Part shown: in pieces, positions 1-10,508 of the stretch
Layout of the letters: each line of letters begins with the position of its first letter
Numbering within the stretch: position 1 is the first letter of the stretch
NCBI RefSeq assembly: GCF_017811175.1
Contig: NZ_JACWIJ010000002.1
Location: 2,418,001 to 2,482,000, forward strand
Source: Melaminivora jejuensis
GTDB taxonomy: Bacteria > Pseudomonadota > Gammaproteobacteria > Burkholderiales > Burkholderiaceae_C
Direction: 5' to 3'
DNA: 64,000 nt
Translations under genes and position numbers: made by a program
The notes under the pieces: generated by a model
Databases searched by the model: none
Seen by the model: only the letters and a program-made list of their open reading frames with translations
Told to the model about the DNA's origin: nothing

Positions 1-373
1 TGCGTGTGCCGGGTGACTGCCGCGAGACGGCCGACGTGGTGGCACGCGAGCACGGCAACATCCACCGCAGCGGCGAGTTGCAGGCCGCAGCCCTCTTGCG
101 CCTGCTGGAGCGCTGCGACGCGCTGCGCAAGCCCGAGCGCTTTGCCCAGGTGCTGCTGGCCTGCGAGTGCGATGCGCGTGGCCGCGGCGGCCTGCAGGAG
201 CAGCCCTATCCGCAGCGCCCGCGTCTGCTGGCCGCGCTGCAGCAGGCCCTGGCCGTACCGACTGCTGAGGTGGCGGCGCAGGCCGCCGCGCAGGGGCCAA
301 GGGCGCGCAAGTCGGCGACTGGATCCGCCGCGCGCGCGAGCAGGCGCTGGCCGCCTGGCTGGCCCACGCCTGA
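1..373 (+). CDS. cca: Multifunctional CCA protein (tRNA nucleotidyltransferase), C-terminal part, frameshifted
   Basis: This is the 3' end of a gene that starts before the window. The readable piece resembles the C-terminal helical region of the bacterial multifunctional CCA protein, which adds and repairs the 3' CCA end of tRNA; the run RVPGDCRETADVV followed by an ERFAQVLLACECDARGRGG-type stretch is characteristic. The frame must shift near 293-298 (a GGGGCC run, one base apparently missing) to continue as VGDWIRRAREQALAAWLAHA and stop at 371-373. Without the shift the frame runs to 485 with no family resemblance. It is convergent with trxC. Family call is from memory of the alignment, not a search. 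Confidence 0.72.
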
Positions 374-402
374 CCGGCGCCTGCTCGCTGCGCAAGATGC
401 GG

Positions 403-855
403 CTACACCACCGACTGCACCCAGCGCACGATCTCGCCCGCCGGCAGCGCGCCGGAGATGCGCGCCACCTCCTGCCCGCCCTTGAACACGATCATGGTCG
501 GGATGCTGCGGATGCCGTAGCGCCCGGCCACCTGCGGCTGCGCCTCGGTGTCGAGCTTGGCCAGGCGCACGCGCGGCTCCAGCTGCTGCGCCGCCTGGGC
601 GAAGGCCGGCGCCATCTGCCGGCACGGGCCGCACCAGGGCGCCCAGAAATCCACCACCACGGGGAGCTGGCTGCGCCCCACGTGCCTGTCGAAGCTGCCC
701 GCATCCAGCGCCAGCGGCTGGCCGGCAAACAGCGGCTGGTGGCAACTGCCGCAGTCGGGCGCCGCCACGAGCTGGTCGGCGCGCACGCGGTTGGTGGTGT
801 GGCAGTGCGGGCAGACGACGTGCAGCGTCGCTGCGGGGCTGGTGTCCTGGCTCAT
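403..855 (-). CDS. trxC: Thioredoxin 2 (TrxC) with N-terminal zinc ribbon
   Basis: Cytosolic protein-disulfide reductase of the TrxC/thioredoxin-2 type, 150 aa. An N-terminal zinc ribbon is visible as two Cys pairs (C15/C18 in CPHC, C35/C38 in CGSC), followed by a thioredoxin fold with the active site WCGPC (C75, C78) and the cis-proline loop SIPT (P119). The zinc ribbon separates TrxC from TrxA; TrxC is typically linked to oxidative-stress defence. It stands alone, convergent with cca on one side and divergent from the trehalose operon on the other. Length and motifs are complete, so the call is firm. Confidence 0.93.
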   Translation of the reverse strand: MSQDTSPAATLHVVCPHCHTTNRVRADQLVAAPDCGSCHQPLFAGQPLALDAGSFDRHVGRSQLPVVVDFWAPWCGPCRQMAPAFAQAAQQLEPRVRLAKLDTEAQPQVAGRYGIRSIPTMIVFKGGQEVARISGALPAGEIVRWVQSVV

Positions 856-1019
856 GGGGGTCTTTCCTGAGGGTGAAGGGGCAGAGGGATGCCGTGCAGC
901 TGTGGCCGGGCGGCGGTTTTTTCAACGCGGCAGCTGCGCCAGGCCAGTTCGGTGCCGACGGCGAGGCGGCGTGTGGCTTTTGGGCCGCCGGCCTACAGCC
1001 GGGCTGCCCTGGCCTTGCT

Positions 1020-1814
1020 ATGGTGACCGCCGATGTTGTTCCCCCCCTTCCGACACCCCGCCACGCGCTGTTCCTGGACTTCGACGGCACGCTGGTGGAC
1101 ATCGCCGCCCAGCCGCAGGATGTCGCGCTGGCCGCCGCCACCCTGCACGATCTGCGCACGCTCGAGGCGGCCCTGGAGGGCGCCTTGGCCCTGGTCACGG
1201 GCCGCGCCCTGGCCGACATCCAGCCCCACCTGCACGACTGGCAGCCGGCGCTGGCCGGCGAGCACGGCGCGCACTGGCGCAGCGCCGCCGGCTGTGAGGC
1301 CACTGGCGCGCCGCCCCCGGATCTGGCCCCGATCCATGCCGCGCTGCAGGCCCTGAGCGCGCGCCACCCCGAGCTGCTCGTCGAGCGCAAGAGCGCCGGC
1401 ATCGCCCTGCACTACCGCCAGGCCCCGCAGCTGCAGCAGCTGTGCCGCGACACGCTGACCGAGGCGCTGCGCCAGACCAGCGGCGCCGAGCTGCTGGCCG
1501 GCAAGTGCGTCTATGAAGTGCGCGCCGCCGGCAACGACAAGGGCCGGGCCATTGCGCGCTTTTTGCAGCAGCCCCCCTTTGCCGGGCGCATCCCCGTCTT
1601 CGTGGGTGACGATGTGACCGACGAGGCCGGCTTTGCCGCCGTGCAGGCCGCCGGCGGCCTGGGTGTCAAGGTTGGGCCGGGCGAGAGCCTGGCGCACGCC
1701 CGCCTGGATTCGCCCACGGCTGCGCGTGCCTGGCTGCATCAGGCCGCCCAGCACCTGGCCGCAGCCACGCCAGCTGCCCGGGAAGAACTCCACCCTGCAC
1801 CCCAGCACCCATGA
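1020..1814 (+). CDS. otsB: Trehalose-6-phosphate phosphatase
   Basis: HAD-superfamily phosphatase, 264 aa, that hydrolyses trehalose 6-phosphate to trehalose. HAD motif I is LFLDFDGTLVD with nucleophile D20 and D22; motif IV is VFVGDDVTDEAGF near the C-terminus. I chose ATG 1020 because DFDGT then lies about 20 residues in, as usual; an in-frame GTG at 873 would add about 49 residues of low-complexity sequence overlapping the trxC upstream region. Its stop overlaps the start of the GH15 gene (ATGA, 1811-1814), so otsB, GH15 and otsA form one translationally coupled operon. Confidence 0.93.
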   Translation: MVTADVVPPLPTPRHALFLDFDGTLVDIAAQPQDVALAAATLHDLRTLEAALEGALALVTGRALADIQPHLHDWQPALAGEHGAHWRSAAGCEATGAPPPDLAPIHAALQALSARHPELLVERKSAGIALHYRQAPQLQQLCRDTLTEALRQTSGAELLAGKCVYEVRAAGNDKGRAIARFLQQPPFAGRIPVFVGDDVTDEAGFAAVQAAGGLGVKVGPGESLAHARLDSPTAARAWLHQAAQHLAAATPAAREELHPAPQHP

Positions 1815-3648
1815 CCCAGGAAACCGCCCTGCCCGCTGCATCCGCCGCCGCGCCCACCTCCCCCGGCACCGCCACGCCCTCGCTCAACCTGGGCATGATC
1901 GGCAACTGCACCATCAGCGCCCTGGTCGATGCCCGCGCCGTCATCGTCTGGAGCTGCCTGCCGCGCTTCGATGGCGACCCGGTCTTCAACGCCTTGCTGC
2001 ACCCCGGCGACGATGCCGGGCGCTTTGCCATCGAGCTGGAGGATTTCGCCGCCAGCGAGCAGTGGTATGAGTCCAATACCGCCGTGCTGCACACCCGCCT
2101 GACGGACAGCAGCGGCAACTGCCTGGAGGTGACCGATTTCTGCCCGCGCTTTCAGGCGCGCTCGCGCTTCTTCAGACCGGTGAGCATCGTGCGGCGCATC
2201 CGCCCGGTGCGCGGTGCGCCGCGCATCCGCGTGCTGCTCAATGTGCGCTACGACTGGGGCGAGAGCGCACCGCACCTGACGCGCGGCAGCCACCACATCC
2301 GCTACGTCGGCGGCTCACAGACGCTGCGCCTGACCACTGATGCGCCCGTGCCCTACGTGCTGTCGGGCGAACCCTTCATCGCCGCGCGCGAGCACAACTT
2401 CATCCTGGGCGCCGACGAGACGCTGATGGAGGGCATCGCCGACACCGCGCGCTATTGGGAGCAGGAAACCATCAGCTATTGGAAGCACTGGACCATGCGC
2501 CTGCATGTGCCGCTGCAGTGGCAGGACGCCGTGATCCGCGCCGCCATCACGCTCAAGATGTCCCTGTTCGAGGACACCGGCGCCATCGTCGCCGCCATGA
2601 CCACCAGCATCCCCGAGTCGGCGCACAGCGGGCGCAACTGGGATTACCGCTACTGTTGGCTGCGCGATGCGTTCTTTGTCGTGCGCGCCCTCAACAGCCT
2701 GTCCGAGGTCGGCACCATGGAGGACTACCTGCGCTGGCTGGCCAACATCGTGGTCAAGGCCGGCGAGGGCCACATCCAGCCTTTGTATGGCATCGGACTG
2801 GAGCACGAGCTGCCCGAGTCCTTCGTGCCGCAACTGGCCGGCTATCGCGGCATGGGGCCGGTGCGCGTGGGCAACCAGGCGGCCGAGCACTTCCAGCACG
2901 ACGTGTACGGCAACATCGTGCTGGGCTCGGCGCAGGCCTTCCACGACCAGCGCATGTTGCAGCCCGCCGGGGCCGCCGAATTCGCACGCCTGGAGCGCAT
3001 CGGCGAGTTGGCCGTGCAGGTCTATGGCACGCCCGACGCCGGCATGTGGGAGCTGCGCACGCGCGCGCGCATCCACACCTCGTCGGCGCTGATGAGCTGG
3101 GCGGCGTGCGACCGTCTCGCAAAAATAGCCCACGCCCTGCACCTGCCCGACCGCGCCGAGCACTGGCGCGGCCACGCGCAGCGCATGAAGGAGGAAATCC
3201 TGTCGCGCTCGTGGAACGCCGAGCGCGGGGTGTTTGCCGAGAGCTTCGGCGGGCGCGAGCTGGACGCCAGCATCCTGCTCATGGCCGAGGTCGGCCTGGT
3301 CGATGCGCGCGACGAGCGCTTCATCCGCACGCTCGATGTCATGGAGGAAGTCCTGTGCGACGGCCCCTTCATGCGCCGCTACGAGGCCGCCGACGACTTC
3401 GGCAAGCCCGAGACCTCCTTCAACATCTGCACCTTCTGGCGCATCGACGCCCTGGCGCGCGTGGGCCGCAAGGACAAGGCACGCGAGATCTTCGAGGCCA
3501 TGCTGGCCGTGCGCAACCCGCTGGGCCTGCTGTCCGAGGACACGCACGCCACCACCGGCGAGATGTGGGGCAATTTCCCGCAGACGTATTCCATGGTCGG
3601 CGTGATCAACGCTGCCATGCGTCTGTCGGCGCCCTGGGACAGCGTGAT

Positions 3649-3652
<4 letters not shown>
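1811..3652 (+). CDS. Glycoside hydrolase family 15 protein (glucoamylase/trehalase-like)
   Basis: 613 aa GH15 enzyme. The N-terminal region carries the GH15 signature GMIGNCTISALVDARAVI and CLPRFDGDPVFNALL; the (alpha/alpha)6 catalytic domain shows GRNWDYRYCWLRDAFF at about residues 275-290 and a conserved Glu-rich C-terminal half ending in LSEDTHATTGEMWGNFPQTYS. No signal peptide is evident, so it is probably cytosolic. It sits between otsB and otsA, overlapping both by 4 bases (ATGA). GH15 proteins in ots clusters may act as trehalases or maltosyl/glucan hydrolases; the exact substrate cannot be read from sequence. The first 25 residues (Ala/Pro/Thr-rich) look like a disordered extension. 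Confidence 0.88.
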
Positions 3653-5027
<1,375 letters not shown>

Positions 5028-5028
<1 letters not shown>

Positions 5029-5190
5029 GAGCGTGTTTACGATCCCCGCGCGGGTGCGCGAGCGCGGCCTCGGGCGGTCTGCGGCGTTGCAAATCCTCGC
5101 GATAGCACGGGCTATCGCTGCGGTTTGCGCCTGGCAACCCATCCCGATCCGCACCCGCGCCCCTGCGCGCGGAGATCGTAAACACGCTCT
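5028..5190. repeat. 163-bp palindromic repeat element, copy 1
   Basis: The element is bounded by perfect 17-bp inverted repeats (AGAGCGTGTTTACGATC at 5028-5044, its complement at 5174-5190). It contains a central hairpin: GCGATAGC (5099-5106), loop ACGG, GCTATCGC (5111-5118), flanked by further complementary GCAAA/TTTGC. A second copy at 32225-32387 has the same length and orientation and differs at only two positions by eye. It begins on the last base of the otsA stop codon. No ORF of note lies inside, so it looks like a MITE- or REP-type non-coding element. Confidence 0.9.
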
Positions 5191-5201
5191 GAGCATTGCA
5201 G

Positions 5202-5229
5202 TGCAGGGGCGGCCCTCTGCGCCCCTGCA
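5202..5229. terminator. Candidate hairpin terminator between otsA and the ROK gene
   Basis: TGCAGGGGC (5202-5210), a 10-base loop and GCCCCTGCA (5221-5229) form a perfect 9-bp GC-rich stem between two convergent genes. There is no T-run on either side, so Rho-independent termination is only a possibility. Confidence 0.35.
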
Positions 5230-5284
5230 GACGAGGCTGTGCGTTGGCGTTTGGCGCGCAGCCTCCCGCATCAAGAGGGCAGCC

Positions 5285-6300
5285 TCAGCCATCGAGCAGC
5301 GCCAGCGCCGCGTAGTCCGCCACCTGCGCGCCCAGGCCGGCGGCAACCAGTTCGACGCCATCCGTCAACGCCGGAAAGTGCTGCGCCAGCTCGGTGCGCA
5401 GCAGCGGCAGTAGCAGCGCTTGGTGGTGCAGGAACACCGCCCCGCCCAGGCTGATGCGCGCCAGATCGAGCGTCGCCACCAGGTTGTACAGCAGCCGCCC
5501 GAGCAGGCGGCACAGCAGCTGCACCTGTGCCAGCGCCTGTGCCTCGCCCTGCTGCGCTGCGGCCAGCAGCGCCGGTGCATCGCGCCCCAGCCAGGCGGCC
5601 AGCGAAGCGCCGCCCACCAGCGATTCGACATCGCCCCGGTTGCCGCAGCCGCACAGCGGAGCGTCCAGCCCGGCATGGCCCGCCACATCGCCGACGAAGC
5701 TGTGCCCGGCATGGCCGGCATTGCCATTGCGCCCGGCCAGCACCCGGCCATCGACGCATAGGCCCACGCCGATGCCGGTGCTCCAGGTGACGTAGGCGCA
5801 GTCGGCCACGCCGGCCAGCGCCCCCAGCGGCGCTCGGCGGCCAGCGCCGCCACGGCGTCGTTGGCGATACGCAGCCGCACGCCGCGCAGCGCCAGCTCCA
5901 GCGGCGCCTGCAGCGGCACCTGCGTCCAGTCGTTGGTCGCCACACCGCCCGCCGGGCCGGCCAGGCCGCCGCAGATGTTGGGGTTGGCCACTTCGATGCA
6001 GCCCGCACGGCGCACGAACGGCCCGCACGAGGACACGCCCACGCCCGCCAGATCGGCCAGCGCCACGCCCTGGCCGGCGCACAGGCGCGCCAGCAGCGCC
6101 AGCACTTGCTGCGCCAGGGCCTCGGGCGCGCCGGCCTTGGCGGTCGGCTCGGCCAGCCGCGCCAGGATGGCCGGCGGCACGGCGCCCGCGCCCGGACGCG
6201 CCAGGCACACGGCCACCTTGGTGCCGCCGATGTCGATGCCGGCCTGCAGGCGCGGCGTGGAGGAGGGAGGGGATACAGGCTCTGGCATGGCCGGCATCAT
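5285..6300 (-). CDS. ROK family sugar kinase/glucokinase-like protein, frameshifted
   Basis: ROK-family ATP-dependent sugar kinase of about 338 aa after correction. The N-terminal half (from ATG 6300) has the phosphate-binding motif GIDIGGTKVAVCLA and a second nucleotide-site motif IANDAVAALAAERRW. The frame then needs one extra base in the CCCCC run at 5821-5825 and continues with WSTGIGVGLCVDGRVLAGRN and a zinc-binding region CGCGNRGDVESLVGG. The usual CxCGxxGCxE has Asp in place of the third Cys here. The substrate (glucose, N-acetylhexosamine or other) is not predictable. It is convergent with the trehalose operon; a glucokinase role beside trehalose synthesis would fit but is inference. 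Confidence 0.8.
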
Positions 6301-6350
6301 CGCGCGCCGCGTGCAACCGGTGTGTAAGGCAAGGGCGAAGGCTGCAGTTG

Positions 6351-6409
6351 ACTATCTTTTTGATAGCTGTCAGCGCTTGACTGTATTGGTCAAAAGGCGT
6401 TTTTCACTT
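6351..6409 (+). repeat. Dispersed Comamonadaceae-type short repeat, copy 1
   Basis: Matches the family core GATAGCTGTCAGCGCTTGAC and the A/T-rich flank TATCTTTTTGATAGCT, which can pair on itself. It lies between the ROK gene start and the stop codon of the DUF2905 gene. Confidence 0.75.
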
Positions 6410-6414
6410 GAATT

Positions 6415-6609
6415 TCAAAGCCATTTGAGCGCCAGCGTGATCAGCACGCTCAGCAGCACCGTGCTGGCCAGCGGAATCGACCATTCGCGCCCCCACAGGC
6501 GAAAGCGAAAATCCCCCGGCAGCCGGCCCAGGCCGAGCCGGCGCAGCCACGGCGCCAGCCCCTCGATCAGCACCAGGGCCAGGAAAACGACGATCAGCCA
6601 GCGCACCAT
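6415..6609 (-). CDS. DUF2905 family small membrane protein
   Basis: 64-aa protein with two predicted membrane segments (residues about 1-19, VRWLIVVFLALVLIEGLAP, and about 45-63, PLASTVLLSVLITLALKWL) around the conserved LGRLPGDFRFR motif typical of DUF2905. Function unknown in the literature I know. The start is ATG 6609; a longer frame back to 6729 adds an Ala/Arg-rich stretch that overlaps the dadA remnant and is unlikely. The stop codon lies at the edge of the short repeat at 6351-6409. Confidence 0.85.
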   Translation of the reverse strand: MVRWLIVVFLALVLIEGLAPWLRRLGLGRLPGDFRFRLWGREWSIPLASTVLLSVLITLALKWL

Positions 6610-6655
6610 GCGCGCAAGTGTAGGCGCCGCCCGCGCGGCATTGGCCTGGCGGGCA

Positions 6656-7069
6656 TCAGCCGTGCAGGCTGCCCGCCTGTGCCGCCAGGCGCCGTGCGCT
6701 GCCAAAGGCCAGGGTGAAGCCCAGCGCACCGTGGCCGGTGTTCATGAGCAGATTGGCCGGCCCGCCGGGCAGGCGCCCCAGCACCGGCAGCCCCCGGGGC
6801 GTCGCCGGACGCAGGCCGGCCCAGGGCGCAGCCCGCTGGTAGTCGCCCCCGGCGGGAAAGACCTCGCGCGCCGTCTCCAGCAGCGCGGCGATGCGCTGCG
6901 GGGCGATGGCCTGGTCGCGGGCGTGCGTCAGTTCAGCCATGCCGGCGATGCGCAGGCGCTGGCCCAGGCGGGCAAAGACCACCTTGCGTGCCGCGTCGGT
7001 CACGCTCACGGCAGGGGCCGCGCCGGGCTGGCCGTTGGCCGGCACGGTGATGCTGTAGCCCTTGAGCGG
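6656..7069 (-). pseudogene. dadA: D-amino acid dehydrogenase, C-terminal fragment
   Basis: About 137 codons of the C-terminal FAD-dependent oxidoreductase domain of DadA (D-amino acid dehydrogenase, which oxidises D-amino acids to 2-oxo acids at the membrane). Family features are PLKGYSITVP at the left end, LRIAGMAELTH, WAGLRPATPRGLPVLGR and NLLMNTGHGALGFTLAFGS. A complete DadA has about 430 residues; everything before PLKGYS, including the Rossmann FAD motif, is absent. Immediately beyond 7069 the DNA instead encodes, on the other strand, the tail of a TAXI solute-binding protein. The gene is broken by a deletion or a mis-join. Confidence 0.82.
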
Positions 7070-7120
7070 CTGCACGAGGGCGCGGCGCGCTACTACAAGG
7101 AAAAGGGCTGGATCCAGTAA
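7070..7120 (+). pseudogene. TRAP transporter TAXI solute-binding subunit, last 16 codons only
   Basis: The reading LHEGAARYYKEKGWIQ followed by TAA matches the usual C-terminus of TAXI-family periplasmic solute-binding proteins (HPGAxxYYxEKGW type). It is followed 81 bp later by the fused TRAP permease normally encoded downstream of such a gene. About 300 N-terminal codons are missing; the sequence joins directly to the dadA fragment at 7069/7070. The call rests on 16 residues plus gene context. Confidence 0.6.
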
Positions 7121-7201
7121 ACCGCCCGCCTCCCTGCAACCCCGCCCCCAGGGGCGAAGCCCTGCCGCTTCGCCCCTTTTTGTTTTGCCGAGGAACGCAC
7201 C

Positions 7202-9169
7202 ATGGCCTCTGAAATGGACAAGGCCCCCGAGGCCCTGCAGCAACTCGTTGCCGACACCGACACCGGCGGGCGCCAGCCCGCGGGGCTGACGCGCCACCGG
7301 ATCTTCGGCGTGGCGCTGGCCTGGGCGCTGTTCCAGTACTGGTACGCCTCGCCGCTGCCCTTCGCGCTGGGCTGGGGCATCCTCAACGACACGCAGGCGC
7401 GCGCCATCCACCTGTCGTTCGCCATCTTCCTGGCCTTCACCGCCTGGCCGGCCTTCAAGCGCTCGCCGCGCCACTACGTGCCGCTGCAGGACTGGCTGTT
7501 CGCCGCCGCCGGGGCCTTCGCGGCGGCCTACATCATGCTGTTCTATGCCGAGCTGGCCAACCGCCCCGGCAACCCGACCACGGGCGACATCGTGGTCGCC
7601 TGCATCGGCCTGGTGCTGCTGCTGGAGGCCACGCGCCGCGCCGTGGGCTGGCCCATGGCGGTGCTGGCGCTGGTCTTCATCGGCTACAGCATGGCCGGGC
7701 CGTGGCTGCCGGACGTCATCTCGCACAAGGGCGCCTCGCTCAACCGCATGTTGACCCACATGTGGCTGACCACCGAAGGGGTGTACGGCATTGCCCTGGG
7801 CGTGTCGGCCTCGACCATCTTCGTGTTCGTGCTGTTCGGCGCGCTGCTGGATCGAAGCGGCGGCGGCAACTACATGATGCAGGTCAGCTTCGCCGCTTTA
7901 GGCCACCTGCGCGGCGGGCCGGCCAAGGTGGCGGTGGCGTCGTCGGCACTCAACGGCATGATCTCCGGCTCGTCGGTGGCCAACGTGGTGTCCACCGGCA
8001 TCTTCACCATCCCGCTGATGAAGAAGGCCGGCTACGGCGGCGTCAAGGCCGGCGCCATCGAGACCATGAGTTCGGTGGACGGGCAGATCATGCCGCCGGT
8101 GATGGGCGCGGCGGCCTTCCTGATGGTCGAGTACGTGGGCATCCCCTACTCGGACATCGTCCGCCACGCCTTCCTGCCAGCCATCCTGTCGTACCTGGGC
8201 CTGTTCTACATCGTGCATCTGGAGGCGCTGCGCCTGGGGATGCAGCCCATCGCCTTGCGCCGCGCCCGGCCCTGGCGCGACCGCATCGTGCGCAACCTGT
8301 TCGGCGTGCTGGGCACCAGCATCGTGGTCGGTACGCTGTACTACGCCATCGGCGCCATGAAGGCGCTGCTGGGCGCAGCCGCGCCCTGGGCCGTGGGGGC
8401 GACGGTGCTGGCGCTGTACCTGGTGGCCATCTGGCAGGCGGCGCGCTGCCCCGATCTGCCCGACAGCATCGAGGGCGCCTCCGAGGGCGGCCACCTGCGC
8501 GATGCCTGGCCCACGGTGCGCGCCGGGCTGCACTTCATCATGCCGATTGGCATCCTGGTGTGGTGCCTGATGGTCGAGCAGATGTCGCCGTCGCTGTCGG
8601 CCTTCTGGGCCGTGACATCGCTGGCGCTGCTGATGCTGACGCAGCGGCCCCTGATTGCGCTGTTTCGCGGCGCGCCGCAGGCCGGCACCTGGAGCGACGG
8701 CGGCGCGGCGGTGGTCGAGGGCTTTCACAACGGCGCGCGCAACATGATCGGCATCGGCATCGCCACGGCGACCGCCGGCATCGTGGTCGGCGGCATCACC
8801 CTCACCGGCCTGGGCGTGCCGACCACGGCCAACTACATCCTGGTGGCCACGCTGATGGCGCCGGTGGTGGTGGAGCTGGGCGCGCAGGCCGGCATGGTCA
8901 TTCCCCTGATCGCCGTGCATATGTTCGTCTTCTATTACGGGATCATGGCCGACATCACGCCGCCAGTGGGGCTGGCGACGTTCGCCGCGTCCGCCATCTC
9001 GGGCGAAAGCTCGCTGGCCACCGGCATCCAGGTGCGCGCCGACCGCCCCTCGGCGCACTGGTTCTACCTGCCGGCCATCGCCCTGGTGCTGCTGGTGTGG
9101 TGGTCGCAGGGCCGGCGCCGGCGCCCCGGGGTGCTGGCGCCGAGCGCGCCCGCCGGGATGGCGGGATAA
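7202..9169 (+). CDS. TRAP transporter permease, 4TM/12TM (DctQ-DctM) fusion
   Basis: 655-aa inner-membrane protein of the fused TRAP permease family that works with TAXI-type binding proteins in sodium-driven uptake of organic acids. About sixteen hydrophobic segments are visible; the small-subunit-like part covers roughly residues 30-200, and the DctM part carries SSALNGMISGSSVANVVSTG, ETMSSVDGQIMPPVMGAAAF and GLGVPTTANYILVATLMAP. A GAGGAA Shine-Dalgarno sits 5 bases before ATG 7202. Its binding-protein partner upstream is reduced to its last codons, so in this sequence the transporter lacks a cognate periplasmic subunit. Confidence 0.93.
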   Translation: MASEMDKAPEALQQLVADTDTGGRQPAGLTRHRIFGVALAWALFQYWYASPLPFALGWGILNDTQARAIHLSFAIFLAFTAWPAFKRSPRHYVPLQDWLFAAAGAFAAAYIMLFYAELANRPGNPTTGDIVVACIGLVLLLEATRRAVGWPMAVLALVFIGYSMAGPWLPDVISHKGASLNRMLTHMWLTTEGVYGIALGVSASTIFVFVLFGALLDRSGGGNYMMQVSFAALGHLRGGPAKVAVASSALNGMISGSSVANVVSTGIFTIPLMKKAGYGGVKAGAIETMSSVDGQIMPPVMGAAAFLMVEYVGIPYSDIVRHAFLPAILSYLGLFYIVHLEALRLGMQPIALRRARPWRDRIVRNLFGVLGTSIVVGTLYYAIGAMKALLGAAAPWAVGATVLALYLVAIWQAARCPDLPDSIEGASEGGHLRDAWPTVRAGLHFIMPIGILVWCLMVEQMSPSLSAFWAVTSLALLMLTQRPLIALFRGAPQAGTWSDGGAAVVEGFHNGARNMIGIGIATATAGIVVGGITLTGLGVPTTANYILVATLMAPVVVELGAQAGMVIPLIAVHMFVFYYGIMADITPPVGLATFAASAISGESSLATGIQVRADRPSAHWFYLPAIALVLLVWWSQGRRRRPGVLAPSAPAGMAG

Positions 9170-9180
9170 GCTTTGCTCCT

Positions 9181-9275
9181 TTTCTAATAGCTAGTAACGC
9201 TTGTGCAGCAAGGGTTTAAGATGAAAAACATATGCAAACCCTTGTCCATCAAGCGCTGGCAGCTATCAAAATTGC
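9181..9275. repeat. Two head-to-head copies of the dispersed short repeat
   Basis: A forward copy (TAATAGCTAGTAACGCTTG... to GGGTTTAAG, 9181-9220) is followed by a reverse copy (AAACCCTTGTCCATCAAGCG to CAGCTATC, 9235-9270). Together they make a long imperfect inverted repeat between the convergent TRAP permease and methyltransferase genes, and could act as a bidirectional transcription terminator. Confidence 0.75.
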
Positions 9276-9290
9276 GCCAGCCCAAGCCCG

Positions 9291-10474
9291 TCACAGCCGG
9301 TGCGTGCGGTCGCCCTGAACGAAGCCCAGCGGCACCCAGGGCGCGCCGCCAGCCCCAGGGCCAGCACCTTGAACAGCTCGCCCATCTCGTGCTCCATGAT
9401 CAATTTGGCCGCCTGGGCGCGCCCAGCAAGCGGCATAAGCTCCAGTTTCGATAGCAAACCGCAGTTGATCAGGAAGTGTGCCTGACTGGTGTAGCCCAGC
9501 ACCTGCAGCCCCGCTTCCTGCGCCGCCAGCGCCGCGCCGGTGAAGTTGACGTGCGCCGTGATGTCCTTGCAGCCGACATCGGCCAGCGGGTCGTCGTCCA
9601 CGCGGTGCGCGCGGTGGCACACCAGCGTGCCAGCGTCGCGCTGCGGGTGGTAGTACTCGGCCTCGGGGAAGCCGTAGTCGATCAGCAACGCCGCACCGCG
9701 CCGCAGATGCGCCGCCAGGGTGCGCATGAAGCCCTCAGCCTGCGGGTGGATCTCGGTCAGGTAGTCGTGCGTGCCGGCCACTTCCAGCGGCGGGCGCAGC
9801 GCCGTGGGCCGGTCGGCCCAGGCCAGCTGCCCGGCGGCATCCAGCACCACGCCGCGCTCGTGCCAGACGCCGGCGCTGCGCTGCAGCAGCTGCACCGGCA
9901 TGGCGTCCAGCACCTCGTTGCCGACCACCACGCCCTCGATGGCCGGCGGCAGGCTGTCCAGCCACTGCACGCGCTCGCCCCAGGGAGCCAGGCGCTCGCG
10001 CTGGCGCGCCCGCAGGCTGCCCGAGACATCGACGATGCAGTAGCGCTGCAGCGCCACCCCCAGCGCATCGAGCGCGCCCAGCAGCTGCGCCGCCAGCGCG
10101 CCGCTACCGGCGCCGAACTCCCAGACCTCGTGCGTGCCGCTGACCTGCAGCGCCTCGCGCACCTGCAGCGCCAGCAGCTCGCCAAAGACCGGCGAGAGCT
10201 CGGGCGCGGTGATGAAGTCGCTGCCACTTTGCGGCAGGGCGCCGAACTTGCGCGAGTCGTTGGCGTAGTAGCCCAGGCCGGGCGCGTACAGCGCCAGCTG
10301 CATGAAGCGGTCAAAAGGCAGCCAGCCGCCGGCGTCGGCGATGGCCTGGGCCATCCGTGCCTGCAGGGCCGGCGCTACACTCGCGGCCTCGTCGGCCCCG
10401 CTGCCGTCCCGGGTTTCGGGCTGCGCCTCAGGCGTTCCGTGCATCCCATGCTTTTCGCGCATCTCGTCTCTCAT
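9291..10474 (-). CDS. SAM-dependent methyltransferase, MidA/NDUFAF7 (DUF185) family, frameshifted at 3' end
   Basis: About 394 aa. Mitochondrial homologues (NDUFAF7/MidA) methylate an arginine of complex I; bacterial members are less studied. Visible features are LALYAPGLGYYANDSRKFG, the SAM-binding EFGAGSGALAAQLL, a downstream VVVGNEVLDAMPVQLL, and a TEIHPQAEGFMRTLA block. The uncorrected frame ends in an arginine-rich tail; adding one base in the CCCC run at 9353-9356 gives the family ending GAPWVPLGFVQGDRTHRL and a stop at 9291-9293. The gene diverges from the SDR gene with a 34-bp gap. The first 30 residues are low complexity, so the start could be further in. Confidence 0.82.
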
Positions 10475-10508
10475 CTCTCGTGTTTCAGACGCCGATTGTC
10501 ACCCCGCC

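Noticed and set aside
6376..6394. Possible FNR box TTGAC...GTCAA in the short repeat
   Set aside because: The half-sites are 7 bp apart instead of 4, and the sequence is explained by the repeat core.
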